A stretch of 64,000 nt of DNA from Malaya genurostris (GCF_030247185.1 NC_080572.1:90385435-90449434); one strand, 5' to 3'. Shown: positions 12,333-23,944, counted from the stretch's first letter. Notes: generated by a model from the sequence alone, not told the origin. Numbers and translations are program-made.

Positions 12333-13785
12333 GCTGGGTTTTCCCCGCTAGGAATTAACACCGGACGAAGTTTCAACATTACTGCTTTGTTCGACAAGCA
12401 TTTTCACTTTCGTATCCATGCAGTGTGTCGACAGCTGCGGCTACCTTCCGTGGTCAGCGTGGGTTCAGACCGCGTGCCATTGGACAATTTTATGATGCAT
12501 TGTAGGGCACCAGTATTAGCAATTACAGAAGTGGAGTAAAAACATCGGGAAGTTGCACTTGTGACTCGAGTCTACTGCAACTGCTGTAAATGTATGGTTG
12601 AAATGTATTAGCTAAATTATTTTTGACAGCAGCCGCATTACGCGGTGGTTGCGCCCATTGGCACACTAAAGAAAAACACATTGATCTGACAATATATGTA
12701 CGCCGACTATAAAGTCCATTTTGTAGGAACAGCAGGTATGCTTCAGCTGGTGCGATGTTATGAAATTTGCTGGCATTCGAAAATAGGTAGGAAGCTTGTA
12801 TATTTCGTATATGAAACCTGTACACTCACGGTCAGCAGTATGTATAGTTTAAAGTTTTGTGGGGCAACTTAAAAAAAAAACAATATTTGGGAGTTCTTTG
12901 ACCAAAGTGACATAAATCAGTGTTGTGATTTTTATATGACAAACCTTACGTCCAACCAACTAAAAAACAAACAAAAAATAATACTACACACCTGTCAAAT
13001 GAGTCTATAGTCAGCTGTTGGTCTACTTGAAAGATCTTAATCGCATAACCGTTCACCAGCTGCACTCATTTCGTTACATGTGCATTTTCGTTTGTGAGCC
13101 CTTTTTGCCCAGCTACTGTTCTGGCACAGTCACACCGTCTGGCTGAACTTTCAATGGTTTTTATGTTTGTTTTCATTTCATTCAATTCGTTTAGTTCAAG
13201 TGTACTTCTATGTGCGGTGGCACTCTGCGGTTCATGTAAAATTCATGTAATAAAACTGAAAGCATTTTCGTATTAGGCCAATCATGTCAACTTTTCCAGT
13301 GGTAGTGTGCTACACATTGGCGAGCTTTGCGTAATTGAAGTAGTAAAATATGCATACATTTAAATTTTCTTAGCTGAAATGGATGGTTTAAATTTTCTTA
13401 GCTGAAAAGGGATAGTTGAATGCTATGCTATTCCATCGCTATTTCTTTTCACGTTATTGAAGGAATACTCGTTTTTCATTGTTTTTTTTTCATAGATACG
13501 ATCAGAATTTTTGTAAACTCAAAAATCAATAAACCGTATCATTTGATATTCGTTGGTATGCACGGAAATAAAAACATGATCATCATGAAACAAACCGTTT
13601 TATTTATTAATGAAGTCAGGATAGTTATTTATGATTTTATGATCAAAATTATTCAAATCATAAGCATTCTTATCTCAAGAAAATCTATCATGGTTGGAAA
13701 ATGCGTTACTTGCAGAGTGTATTTCAATGGAAACGCGGAACTCCAATCGTGTCACTATGAACTTTTTAAATCAAGTAATAGATTA
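12333..13785. other. 5' flank of the ankyrin-BTB gene, likely promoter/5' UTR
   Basis: This is upstream of the minus-strand ATG. About 12340-13200 has higher GC than the distal spacer and lacks obvious repeats, as expected of a 5' UTR and promoter, but I cannot place a start site or an upstream non-coding exon. A short tandem motif (TTTAAATTTTCTTAGCTGAAA) occurs twice near 13358-13408. Frames of up to 149 codons here are AT-rich and unconvincing. Confidence 0.4.
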
Positions 13786-13895
13786 ATGGAAAGACGAAAA
13801 GCAGACATTGGAATAAAAGCACTAATCGTTTCGTTTTTAGCCAAACGTTCACGAATAACGATGGCATAGTGTGACGGTGCGTTATCGTGATGTAA

Positions 13896-15665
13896 TACCC
13901 CTGACAGACATGTGATTTCCGTACAATGATTTCTGTACAACGCTGTACGCGTACAACGATGAGGTGACAGACATGTTTTGCGCACAGAATGAATATACAG
14001 TGAAACGAAACAACTCAAAACTTATCTTGATTTCCTAGCTCCGATGATCGATAATATTGAAACCAAACATTTTCACGGTTTGGAGTGTATTCCCAGTAGC
14101 TGGATTATGACTGATATAATCAATGCCTCTCTGAATTATTAAACTAGTTTTGTGTGTGAGTGTTCATCGGATGACTGTTTCACTCATATGAAATTTTGTA
14201 GTTTTAAGGTACATTTATGACACATTTGTTCTGGGATACAGAATTTTTTTCCTTAATTGTTTAAATGTTATTAGCATTAGGGAAAATTTGATGTCCATAA
14301 TTTTGATGTTCTACCGTAACATTTACTGACAAAAAAACGGAGGAAATATGATAGACACTAGCACTACTTTTTTATGCAAAAAAAATGATTTCTACCCAAA
14401 AAGGTGATGAATTAACAAATTTTGTTTGTAAATCATGTCGACTTTGAATGAATCCGCATAAATTTCAAGGTGTTCAGTCATAATTCCTTTTTCACCCGCA
14501 TATTCACGATAAAATTAAGAGCGCCTAAACTTTTAACATTGAGCCTCAAAATAGTAAATAAATCTAAAATAATCTTAGTATGTAACCATCAAAAACGGCA
14601 TGGCACACACACATATTCCAGAAAAATGCTATCCATGCGAAATTTTCATAAAAAGGATTATGTTTATCATAAACCAGATTTTAAAACCTTCTTGACTTTT
14701 AAATCATTCCAAAATAGATTTGACATAGGTTTGATACTTCATTTTGCTTCATAAATCTTATCTTATGAAAAATAGTCTACTAGACTGGAATATAATCTCA
14801 TAATGGTTTATTGGGATTTTAGGTATTTTTAAGTTGTTATGCTATGTTTATGAAGTAACACTGAAAACTACTACGAGTATTTATTAAATTGAATATGTTA
14901 CTTGGTACGTGTTCTGCTTCAACTTCCCCACACTGAAAAACATGATTCGCTGTTCTCTATTCATACTCTACTCTACTTCTCTACTAATACTCTCTTTCTA
15001 AACAATTTAAAAACAAGTTTTCTTTCTATCCAACGGCATTCAACCTGATGATATAAGACAAAGTAATTATTAGAATTAGAGTTTCCAGAATTCAATATAG
15101 GTCTTCAATAAACAGGATGATCACTCAATTGGTTTATGTTTGCTATTGGATATTTATCGTTTATTATTACCACATGTGCATTCAAAATATGAATCATTAT
15201 GTTTTTAAATCCATTTCAACAATAAATTTACTTATAATTGAATGGAATGAAACGAACAAAGATGAATATATTGTTTTCCTTATTTGTATTTCAAACCTTC
15301 ATCAAATTTATGAACATTTCTTTTTTGGCTGCATTTTGAAAATATGCTAAAACGTTGACAAAGTATATATGTTTTTTGCTGCTTGTTAGCATTTAATCGG
15401 GATTTTTTTGCAAAATAAAACGATGGTTGTTTATTATTTGATGCCTAAAAGAAGGAAATATTGTTTCATGAGTTCACCATTGCTCGCCAATGGCGCTGGT
15501 AGCAGTAAACAGTGATGTGATTTTGTACAGTACAACGATGAATGACCGTAGTACGGAAATCACCGTTGTATCATGATGCTCGCGTGATACCACCGTGATT
15601 CAGGGTGACAGACATGTGATTTCATGGTGTACAGTGATACCGATATCACATGTCTGTCATAAGCA
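13896..15665. mobile_element. TAA-flanked DNA element, copy 1 (Harbinger-like TSD)
   Basis: A 1770-bp non-coding element. Its ends share TGACAGACATGTGAT in inverted orientation (5' TACCCCTGACAGACATGTG; 3' inverted TGCTTATGACAGACATG). It is flanked by TAA on both sides (13893-13895, 15666-15668). The TGACAGACATGT motif recurs subterminally (about 13957, 15604), and motifs such as GTACAACG and TGATACCACC repeat near the ends. A 3-bp TAA/TTA duplication is typical of PIF/Harbinger elements, so that is the best superfamily guess. It carries no transposase. Confidence 0.75.
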
Positions 15666-15765
15666 TAAGATTCACGAGTTGTTTGCCCACAAATCTGGTC
15701 TTTTTTGGCGAATTGTTTCACGTAAACGTCTCATGCCTCATGCGACTCCTCTGCCATCTCTCTAA

Positions 15766-17020
15766 TACCACTGACAGACATGTGATTTCCGTACAATGAT
15801 TTCTGTACAACGCTGTACGCGTACAACGATGAGGTGACAGACATGTTTTGCGCATAGAAAGAATATACAGTGAAACGAAACAACTCAAACTTAGCTTGAT
15901 TTCCCAGCTCAGATGATCGATAATATAGAAATTAAAAATTTTTGCGGCTTGTAGTGTATTCCTAGTAACTGTTTTATGACAGATATAATCAATGCCTCTC
16001 TAAATTATTAAACTAATTTTATGTGTGAGTGTTCTTCGGATGACAATTTCACTAAAAAATCCGCAAAAATTTCATGATGTTCAGTAATAATTCCTTTTTA
16101 CCCGCATATTCACAATAAAAATAAGAGCGCATAAATTTTTAACATTGAGCCTCAAAATAGTAAATAAATCTAAAATATTCTTAGTATGTAACCGATAACA
16201 CGGCATGGCACACACATATTCCAAAAAAAATGCTTTCAACGAAACAGTTTATTCATTACGTAATTTTAATAGAAAGGATTATGTTTATCATAAAGCTGAT
16301 TTTAAAACCTTCTTTAATTTGAAAATCATTCCGAAATAGATTTGACATAGGTTTGATGCTTCGTTTTACTTCACAACGCTTATGAAAAATGGTCTACTGG
16401 GCTGGAATATAATCTCATAATGATTTTATTTGGATTTTAGGGAGTTTAAAGTTGTGACTAAACAATTGGTTTATTGATGTATTTGGTATTTATCGTTAAT
16501 TATTACAACATGTGCATTCAAAATATGAATCATGATGTGTTCTAAATCCATTTCAATAATAAATTTACTTGTTATTGAATAGAAAACAATAACTTAATAG
16601 TGCTGATTTTATGTACAAATATGAATATATTGTTTTCCTTATTTGTATTTAAAAACTTCACCAAATTTATAAACATTTCTTTGTTTGACTGCTTTTTGGA
16701 AATAAGCTACAACGTTGATAAAGTGTAGTTTTATGCTGCTGGTTAGCATTTTACCGAGATTTTTTCAAAATAAAACAAAGGTTGTTTATTATTTGATGCT
16801 CAGAAGAAGGAAATATTGTTTCGTGAGTTCACCATCGCTCGTCAATGGCGCTGGTAGCAGTAAACAGTGATGTGATTTTGCACAGTACAACGATAAATGA
16901 CCGTAGTACGGAAATCACCGTTGTATCATGATGCTCGCGTGATACCACCGTGATTAAGGGTGAAAGACATGTGATTTCACGGTGTACAGTGATTCCGATA
17001 TCACATGTCTGTCATAAGCA
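15766..17020. mobile_element. TAA-flanked DNA element, copy 2 (deletion relative of copy 1)
   Basis: 1255 bp, closely similar to the element at 13896-15665 over both ends and long internal blocks, but missing internal segments. The termini are TACCACTGACAGACATGTG and inverted TGCTTATGACAGACATG, flanked by TAA (15763-15765, 17021-17023). It lies in the same orientation as copy 1, 100 bp away, inside the same mariner remnant. Precise removal restores a mariner reading frame across the site, so the boundary is well supported. Confidence 0.78.
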
Positions 17021-17110
17021 TAATGGTCGATTTGCGGTCTACAGTAATCCATCCTTTGATTTTGTTGATGTTGTCGTCTGAAACCGTTTTTAACGCATAA
17101 TTTAATAAAA

Positions 17111-17863
17111 ACTAGTTGTTGCAAATTCAATTCGATTTTGAAAATTGTACAAAATCGAGAACACGCATAATCGCATAATATACAGCGTAACATTTACGAA
17201 TGTCCAGGTATCAAGCTGAAAATTTGATATTAATAACAGATGTGGCAACAAATAAAAAATAAAAAATATAATCGGGTGACTGAGAGAGCCACACGGGGGT
17301 GATTCCCGGAACTTTTTGATCACGGTAGTATATTCTTGTACCTATTTGTTGTAGTTGTTAGAAAAACCTTCCAAGAGCTAACGGAAACCGATTAATGAAT
17401 TTGGAACATCGTTTAGTAAATGTTATAAACATTTTCATAGAAATCTTAAAAATTGTTTCATAGATATAATTACTTTTTTGAAGGGGTACTTCGACAATTT
17501 TTTTGAAATAATTAACATTTATTTTAAATGCTATGACAACCCACGTAGAAACCTAATCCACCGAATTTAGCAACGCTTTCAAACGACGTATCGATATACC
17601 ATTATTACGATGCAAACCTAAAGATCCTCTTCTTAATATTCCTATGTTGTGACTTGTAATAGTGCCTTTATCTTGCCATTCAATTATTCTCAACAAAACA
17701 TTTATACGATACTATCTTCGGAACAATTGTACATTGGAGTGTTGTGAGCTTATCAACTAACCTAATGGTAATCTTAGAAAGCGTCCAAGATTTTCGAAAT
17801 CTATTCGGAAATCTCAGCGAAATCTTAGCGTACTGAAACACTCTGCGATTTTTCGCTTACAAC
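17111..17863. other. AT-rich spacer, no gene seen
   Basis: No coding or repeat signal I can defend. The final bases form the left target duplication of the adjacent retrotransposon. Confidence 0.45.
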
Positions 17864-17877
17864 ATCGATAAAATTAT
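17864..17877 (+). repeat. Left 14-bp target-site duplication of the I-clade element
   Basis: ATCGATAAAATTAT here is repeated exactly at 23931-23944, right after the element's A-rich 3' end. This marks the insertion site of a target-primed retrotransposition. Confidence 0.93.
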
Positions 17878-18130
17878 TGATTCAGTAATAGCCGTTCAAC
17901 CGAGAAGGTTGTGTATAGAAGCGTACAGTTTAATAACGCTGGTTAGTTTACACGCGTTAAATACGACAACGGTTGAACTACAGGTAGAGACCTGTTGGCA
18001 GCAGCCGTTAAAACGTAAAATCGTGCTGCATAAGAGAGCCCTAGTGCTGGGCCAAGCTGGTGAAGGAAACAACAAAGGGCGTTTCCCAAGCTCTACCCAG
18101 GCCACAATATACAGCCACAAGTGCTGAGCA

Positions 18131-18245
18131 GGAGAGTGCAAAGGCACATTGAAGAAGAAGAGTGCAAAGGCACATAGAAGCAGGAGAGTGCAAAGGCACA
18201 CCGGTGCGAAGGCACTTCGGTGCAGAAGCATATCGGTGCGGAGCA
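18131..18245 (+). repeat. Short repeats in the retrotransposon 5' UTR
   Basis: GAGTGCAAAGGCACA occurs three times (about 18133, 18160, 18185), followed by degenerate copies built on GGTGCGAAGGCAC and GGTGCAGAAGCA. Repeated 5' UTR modules are common in LINEs and can carry promoter function; that role is inference here. Confidence 0.6.
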
Positions 18246-18566
18246 CAAGGAAGAAGGAGACAAGACAACTCGGTCTTTCCACTGCCATACAACACGCAGG
18301 TATACACCGGTGACCTGCGCTGGTTACAGCTGGCGAAGACAAAAATAAATCGGAAATCGAGTGGTGCTTGATGTCAGGTAGCAGTAGCATCACATCCAAC
18401 AATCAGCATCCAACAAGAACATCTAGAGCAACAAGAATCTACACGGCAGTGCAACGGAGATAGACAACAATTTCAAGGTAGAAGTTTTTTCTTTTCCTTT
18501 TGATTGAGTACTGTGTAGTGTTGGTTTCATTTTTTATTTTAAAGTTTGATTAAAAATTTCAATGTG

Positions 18567-19856
18567 ATGGATGAATCCATGGACGTAAATCCTAGCATGA
18601 ATCCTATACCCCCACGAACGAAAAAATATCAGGAGAGCTCTTCTGGGCCTTGGATAGTCTTTTTTAGACGTATATCAAAGCCATTAAACATTTACCAAAT
18701 TTCTAAAGGTTTGACATCACGATTCTCTTCAATCAAAGAGATCATAAAAGTGAATAACGATAAAATTCGTGTTGTGGTAAATAATTTGAAACACGCGAAT
18801 GATATTGTCTCTTCGGAACATTTCAATAAAGAGTATAAAGTTTACATACCCTCCAAAGATGTCGAAATTGACGGTGTTGTTACCGAAGCGAGTCTTTCGG
18901 TAGATGATTTACTCAAGCATGGTGTTGGTCGTTTCAAGAACTCTATGCTTGAGGGTGTGAAAATACTGGAGTGCAAACAACTGTACTCAGTAGTTTATGA
19001 AGAGGGAAAAAAAGTTTATCGCCCATCAGACTCGTTTCGAGTGACATTTGCCGGATCTGCGTTGCCGTCCCATGTTTATGTCGATAAAATTCGCCTCCCT
19101 GTTCGGCTTTTTGTTCCAAATGTAATAATTTGTACGAACTGCAAAAAATTCGGACACACAGCTACTTACTGTAGCAATAAACCAAAATGTATTAAGTGTG
19201 AAGGACCTCATAAAGATAATGATTGCAACAAGGAAATTGAAAAATGTATTTATTGTGGGGAAAGTCCTCATGAGGATATTTCAGTATGCACTGCATTTAA
19301 AGTGCACAAAGACAAAATTAAGCTTTCTTTAAAAGCACGGTCTAAGCGCACATATGCAGAAATGCTTAAAACGGTCATTGATGTCCCCCCTTTGGAAACC
19401 GAAAACGGGTTTTCAAATCTAGAGGAACCAGAGGACTCTGACTCTGACGAAAATAGTGAAGGTAATTCGTTTATCACTACCCAAGGGTCAGTTAAGAGAA
19501 AGAAGTCTTCCTCCAAATTACCAAAAAAGACACCTAAAATTTCATCTTCAAAAAAAGATCCCCGTGTTAAACAAAAAAAGTCAAAACCAAAGACTGTGCC
19601 TCCTGGTTTGTCAAATTCACAAACCAATCCAGGATCTAACACAGAAAAAGGTAATAATCCTCTGGGCTCCATTTCACAGCCACCAACAGGATTACTGAAG
19701 TTTTCGGAAATTGTTGAATGGATTTTCTCAGCATTCAATATATCTGAACCCTTAAAGACCCTCATAATGGCATTCCTTCCAATAGATAGAACCTTTTTGA
19801 AGCAGTTATCAGCTCAATGGCCAATTGTCTCAGGTTTTGTATCTTTTGATGGATAA
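18567..19856 (+). CDS. LINE ORF1, gag-like nucleic-acid-binding protein with three CCHC zinc knuckles
   Basis: A 429-codon frame starting at the ATG at 18567 (the frame opens seven codons earlier with no ATG). Three knuckles lie near residues 189-245: CTNCKKFGHTATYC, CIKCEGPHKDNDC and CIYCGESPHEDISVC. The segment before them resembles the RRM-like/gag domain of I-clade ORF1 proteins. The C-terminal part is Ser/Lys/Pro-rich (SSSKLPKKTPKISSSKK). ORF1 proteins of this class bind element RNA and form the RNP. No internal stop is seen, so this frame looks intact. Its stop overlaps the ORF2 start by 8 nt (ATGGATAA, 19849-19856). Confidence 0.9.
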   Translation: MDESMDVNPSMNPIPPRTKKYQESSSGPWIVFFRRISKPLNIYQISKGLTSRFSSIKEIIKVNNDKIRVVVNNLKHANDIVSSEHFNKEYKVYIPSKDVEIDGVVTEASLSVDDLLKHGVGRFKNSMLEGVKILECKQLYSVVYEEGKKVYRPSDSFRVTFAGSALPSHVYVDKIRLPVRLFVPNVIICTNCKKFGHTATYCSNKPKCIKCEGPHKDNDCNKEIEKCIYCGESPHEDISVCTAFKVHKDKIKLSLKARSKRTYAEMLKTVIDVPPLETENGFSNLEEPEDSDSDENSEGNSFITTQGSVKRKKSSSKLPKKTPKISSSKKDPRVKQKKSKPKTVPPGLSNSQTNPGSNTEKGNNPLGSISQPPTGLLKFSEIVEWIFSAFNISEPLKTLIMAFLPIDRTFLKQLSAQWPIVSGFVSFDG

Positions 19857-22800
19857 TTTATCACCCGCCACAAATGATACAATCACTGTCCTGCAGTGGA
19901 ATTGTCGAAGCATCATGCCAAAACTTGATTCATTTAAGGTTTTGTTGCATAGTCAAAAATGTGATGTATTTGCTTTGTGTGAAACATGACTTACATCAAA
20001 CATAGCCTTAAATTTTAATGACTTTAACATTATACGTCTCGATAGAGACTCTCCGTATGGTGGAGTGCTTTTGGGAATTAAGAAATGCTATTCCTTTTAT
20101 AGATTAAACATCCCTTCAACTTCTAGTATAGAAGTTGTTGCTTGCCAAATAAACATTAAAGGTAAAGATATTTGCATAGCTTCAGTTTATATTCCTCCAA
20201 AAGCACAAGTTGGACAGCGACAGCTTAATGAAATGGTTGAAGCCCTTCCTGCTCCACGATTGATTCTGGGGGATTTAAATTCGCACGGTATTATGTGGGG
20301 TTCCGTTTACAATGATAGCAGATCATCTTTAATACAAAACATTTGTGACAATTTTAACATGACGGTATTAAATATGGGTAGCATGACACGGATCCCAAGA
20401 CCTCCTGCACGCCCAAGTGCATTAGATCTATCTCTTTGCTCAACATCAATTCGACTAGATTGCACCTGGAAAATATTGCCTGATTTACACGGTAGCGATC
20501 ATTTACCAATCATCATCTCAATTAGCAGTAGCAATTGCATTGCTACTTCAGCTAGTATTCCATATGATTTGACAAAAAATATCGACTGGATTAAATACCA
20601 AAGTAGTATCTCTAGTATTTTGAATTCAATGGAAGAGCTCCCTCCACTTGAAGAATATAACTTCCTCGTTTGTTCGATTCTGGAGGCCGCAGAACAATCC
20701 CAAACTAAATGCTTTCCTGGGCCAACGACTAACAGAAGGCCTCCCAACCCCTGGTGGGACAAAGAGTGCTCAGAGGCTAAACTCGCAAAACAAAATGCTT
20801 GCAAGACGTTTCTAAAACGGGGAGGAGGAACTCCTCAGAATTTTGAAAAACTTATGGTGTTAGAAACCAAGTACAAGAGCATACTTCGAGCCAAAAAATG
20901 TAGCTATTGGAGACATTTTGTCGAAGGTTTGTCAAGAGAAACCTCAATGAGCACTTTTTGGAACACGGCCAGACGAATGAGGAATCATAACGTGGGCAAT
21001 GAGAATGATGAATACTCGAACCGATGGATATTTGTCTTTGCTAGGAAAGTTTGCCCAGATTCTGTTCCTACGCAGAGCATTATACGGGAATCTCCTCCAA
21101 ATAATGGTTTTATTAATAACCCATTTTCAATGATGGAATTTTCTATAGCACTCTTGTCTTGTAACAATAACGCTCCTGGGTTGGACAGAATTAAATTCAA
21201 CTTGGTGAAGAATCTGCCCGACCTCGCAAAAAGACGTTTGTTGGAATTGTTCAACAAGTTTCTTGAGCAAAATATTGTTCCACCTGACTGGAGACAAGTG
21301 AAAGTTATCGCCATTCAAAAGCCGGGGAAACCAGCTTCCAATCACAACTCATATAGACCCATTGCGATGTTGTCCTGCATCAGAAAATTGTTCGAAAAAA
21401 TTATTCTGCAACGTCTCGACACTTGGGTCGAGGTGAACGGTTTGTTGTCAGATACTCAGTTTGGCTTCCGTAGAAATAAAGGGACGAATGATTGCCTTGC
21501 ATTACTTTCGTCTGACATCCAAATTGCCTTCGCTCAAAAGCAACAAATGGCATCTGTATTTTTAGACATTAAAGGAGCATTTGATTCAGTTTCCATTGAT
21601 GTTCTCTCAGACAAGCTCCACCAACATGGACTCCCAGCGGTTATAAATAATTATTTGCACAACCTTTTGTCAGAGAAACGCATGCATTTTTCACATGGCG
21701 ATTTGGCAACATTCAGAATTAGCTACATGGGTCTCCCGCAAGGCTCATGCCTCAGTCCGCTTCTCTATAATTTTTACGTGAATGACATTGACAGCTGTCT
21801 AGTATCCCCATGTACACTAAGACAATTGGCAGATGATGGCGTAGTTTCAGTTACTGGACCCAAAGCTATTGATCTGCATAAACCATTGCAAGATACCTTA
21901 GATAACTTGTCCGTTTGGGCTGTTCATCTTGGTATCGAATTCTCTGCGGAGAAAACAGAGTTAGTCGTCTTTTCAAGAAAGCATGATCCCGCGCAGCTTC
22001 AGCTCCATATGATGGGAAGAATGATCCAACAGGTTTTAACTTTTAAATACCTCGGGGTGTGGTTCGATTCCAAATGCACGTGGGGAGGACACATTAGGTA
22101 TCTGATAACGAAATGCCAACAAAGAGTAAATTTTCTTCGAACAATAACAGGATCTTGGTGGGGTGCTCATCCGCAAGATCTAATAAAATTGTATCAAACA
22201 ACGATACTTTCAGTGATGGAATATGGATGCGTTTGTTTTCGTTCCGCTGCAAACTCTCATATTATCAAACTTGAGCGAATTCAGTACCGTTGTTTGCGAA
22301 TTGCTTTAGGCTGCATGCATTCGACACATACAATGAGTCTTGAAGTTCTGGCGGGAGTTCTTCCATTGAAAGATCGTTTTTGGGAGCTTTCATCACGCCT
22401 GCTAATAAGATGTGAGGTGCTGAATCCCATGGTAATTAATAATTTCGAACGACTAGTCGAGCTTCGTTCTCAAACAAAATTCATGACAGTATATTTTAAT
22501 CACTTGTCACAGGAAATCAACCCTTCAAGATATATTCCTATCCGTGTCAGCATCCTAAGTGCCCCTGACTCAACTTTATTTTTCGATACATCCATGCAGC
22601 GCGAAGTGCGTGGAATCCCGGATCATCTACGCTCGGTGGAAATCCCAAAAATATTTTCAAGTAAGTTCAGGCATATTGACTCTGAGAAAATGTTTTACAC
22701 GGATGGATCGCGAATTGAAGAAGCGACAGGGTTTGGTATGTTCAACAATAATGTTTCGGCCTCATTTAGGCTTCAAGAACCTGCATCTGTTTATATAGCA

Positions 22801-23541
22801 GAGCTAGCAGCAGTTCATTATAGTTTGAGTGTAATCGTCACATTATCTCCAAACCATTATTTCCTCTTCACAGATAGTCTGAGTGCAATTGAAGCAATTC
22901 GCTCAAACATGCCTGGCAAGACTGAACCGTTTTTCCTGGGCAAAATAAAACAGTGCCTGAACGACATATTGAACAATAATTATCTAATCACTATAGTCTG
23001 GGTCCCTGCTCATTGCTCCATTCCTGGCAATGAAAGAGCCGATATTTTAGCTAAACGTGGTGCTATTGAGGGTGAAATTTATGAGAGACCGATTGCTTTC
23101 AACGAATTCTATAGCTCGTCTCGCCAAAGAACACTTGCCAGCTGGCAAGCTTCTTGGGATAAAGATGATTTGGGTCGGTGGATGCACTCAATTATTCCGA
23201 AAATATCGACAAAGGCATGGTTCAGGGGACTGGATGTGAGTAGGGATTTCATTCGTGTGATGTCCAGACTCATGTCCAATCACTACACGTTAGATGCACA
23301 TCTCCTTCGAATTGGGCTCTCCGAGACTAATCATTGTGGTTGCGGAGAAGGTTATCGGGATATTGATCATGTCGTTTGGACATGCGTGGAGTATCGTGAT
23401 GTCAGATCTCAACTAATAAATTCTTTGCGTACCCAAGGTAGACTATCCAATGTCCCAGTTCGAGACATTCTTGCTTGTCGTGACCTTTCATACATGAAAC
23501 TTATTTATCATTTCATAAAGAAAATTGGAGTTTCAATTTAA
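19849..23541 (+). pseudogene. LINE ORF2 (endonuclease, reverse transcriptase, RNase H) with one premature stop
   Basis: The frame opens at ATG 19849 (MDNLSPATNDTITVLQWNC) and runs 1230 codons to TAA at 23539-23541, interrupted only by TGA at 19987-19989 (codon 47). There ALCET*LT replaces the usual ETWL, so TGG to TGA is the simplest cause. Endonuclease motifs: QWNCRSI, ILGDLNSH (about residue 140), GSDHLPI (about 215). Reverse transcriptase: SYRPIAML, VFLDIKGAFDS (about 570), GLPQGSCLSP, LADDG (about 661). RNase H: FYTDGSR (about 950), AELAAVH, FTDSLSA and VWVPAHCSIPGNERADILAK, giving the D-E-D-D set. The C-terminus has HCGCGEG..DHVVWTC, a CCHC-like finger. The copy cannot make full-length ORF2 unless the stop is read through. 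A shorter product from a downstream ATG (20065) would lack part of the endonuclease. Confidence 0.9.
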
Positions 23542-23906
23542 TAAAGGCCCCTTTTAAGATTTAGTTCTGATTCCAGCTGCGTCCATGAGTTCAACCAATA
23601 GCTAAATTAGAATAAAAATTATGTAATGATACAAACAAACTCGAAACAGTTTATGAAATTATCAACGAAATGTCTGAAAATATCAGCTTATTTTATAATT
23701 TATAGAAGTTAATCGTTTGATTCAAATAATATTTCCGAGTAGATTTCATAATTAATGACGAATTACCTAAGATGATATTTAAGCTATAAGAGAATATGTT
23801 TTAATAAATTCAAATCGTTGTGACTATGTTAGAATTAAATTAGGATAAGAATTTTATGTAAAAGTGATGCTACGGCGAAGAAAAACTTATGTAAACTGCC
23901 TTAAGA

Positions 23907-23912
23907 AATAAA
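23907..23912 (+). terminator. Polyadenylation signal of the LINE
   Basis: AATAAA lies 18 bp before the A-rich end of the element (GGAAAAAAA, 23922-23930), in the normal position for LINE RNA 3' processing. Confidence 0.6.
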
Positions 23913-23930
23913 CGTATTTATGGAAAAAAA

Positions 23931-23944
23931 ATCGATAAAATTAT
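23931..23944 (+). repeat. Right 14-bp target-site duplication of the I-clade element
   Basis: An exact copy of 17864-17877, adjoining the poly-A end. Confidence 0.93.

Larger units (their letters stand above)
13786..17110 (-). pseudogene. Mariner-type transposase remnant split by two TAA-flanked elements
   Basis: Three minus-strand pieces belong to one decayed mariner-type transposase. 17024-17105 gives DDNINKIKGWITVDRKST. 15669-15762 continues with IREMAEES and then MRRLRETIRQKRPDLW..NNS. 13800-13895 gives LHHDNAPSHYAIVIRERLAKN, with the catalytic-site HDNAPSH motif. Removing the element at 15766-17020 plus one TAA joins DRKST directly to IREMAEE in frame. Removing the element at 13896-15665 joins NNS-*-IL to HHDNAPSH, where the stop replaces the usual Trp. 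Most of the middle of the gene is missing, so it was already degraded or lost sequence as well. It is non-functional. Confidence 0.75.
17878..23930 (+). mobile_element. Full-length I-clade non-LTR retrotransposon (LINE)
   Basis: A 6053-bp element bounded by a perfect 14-bp TSD. The order is a 5' UTR of about 690 bp, ORF1 (18567-19856, zinc-knuckle gag-like), ORF2 (19849-23541, endonuclease, reverse transcriptase, RNase H and a Cys/His tail), then a 3' UTR with AATAAA and a short A tail. ORF1 with three CCHC knuckles plus an RNase H domain after the RT places it in the I group (I/Loa/Outcast type; MosquI-like elements are known in mosquitoes). Full length, intact TSDs and a single visible nonsense codon indicate a fairly recent insertion. 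Internal promoters are usual for the group; none is identified here. Confidence 0.92.

Noticed and set aside
13420..13869. 149-codon plus-strand frame
   Set aside because: Very rich in Ile/Phe/Lys as expected for AT-rich DNA; its 3' part is antisense to the mariner remnant.
17896..18402. 168-codon minus-strand frame rich in Leu/Cys
   Set aside because: It is antisense to the 5' UTR of the I-clade LINE; its repetitive look comes from the GTGCAAAGGCAC units.
19268..19765. 165-codon minus-strand frame
   Set aside because: It is antisense to ORF1 of the LINE and has no independent support.
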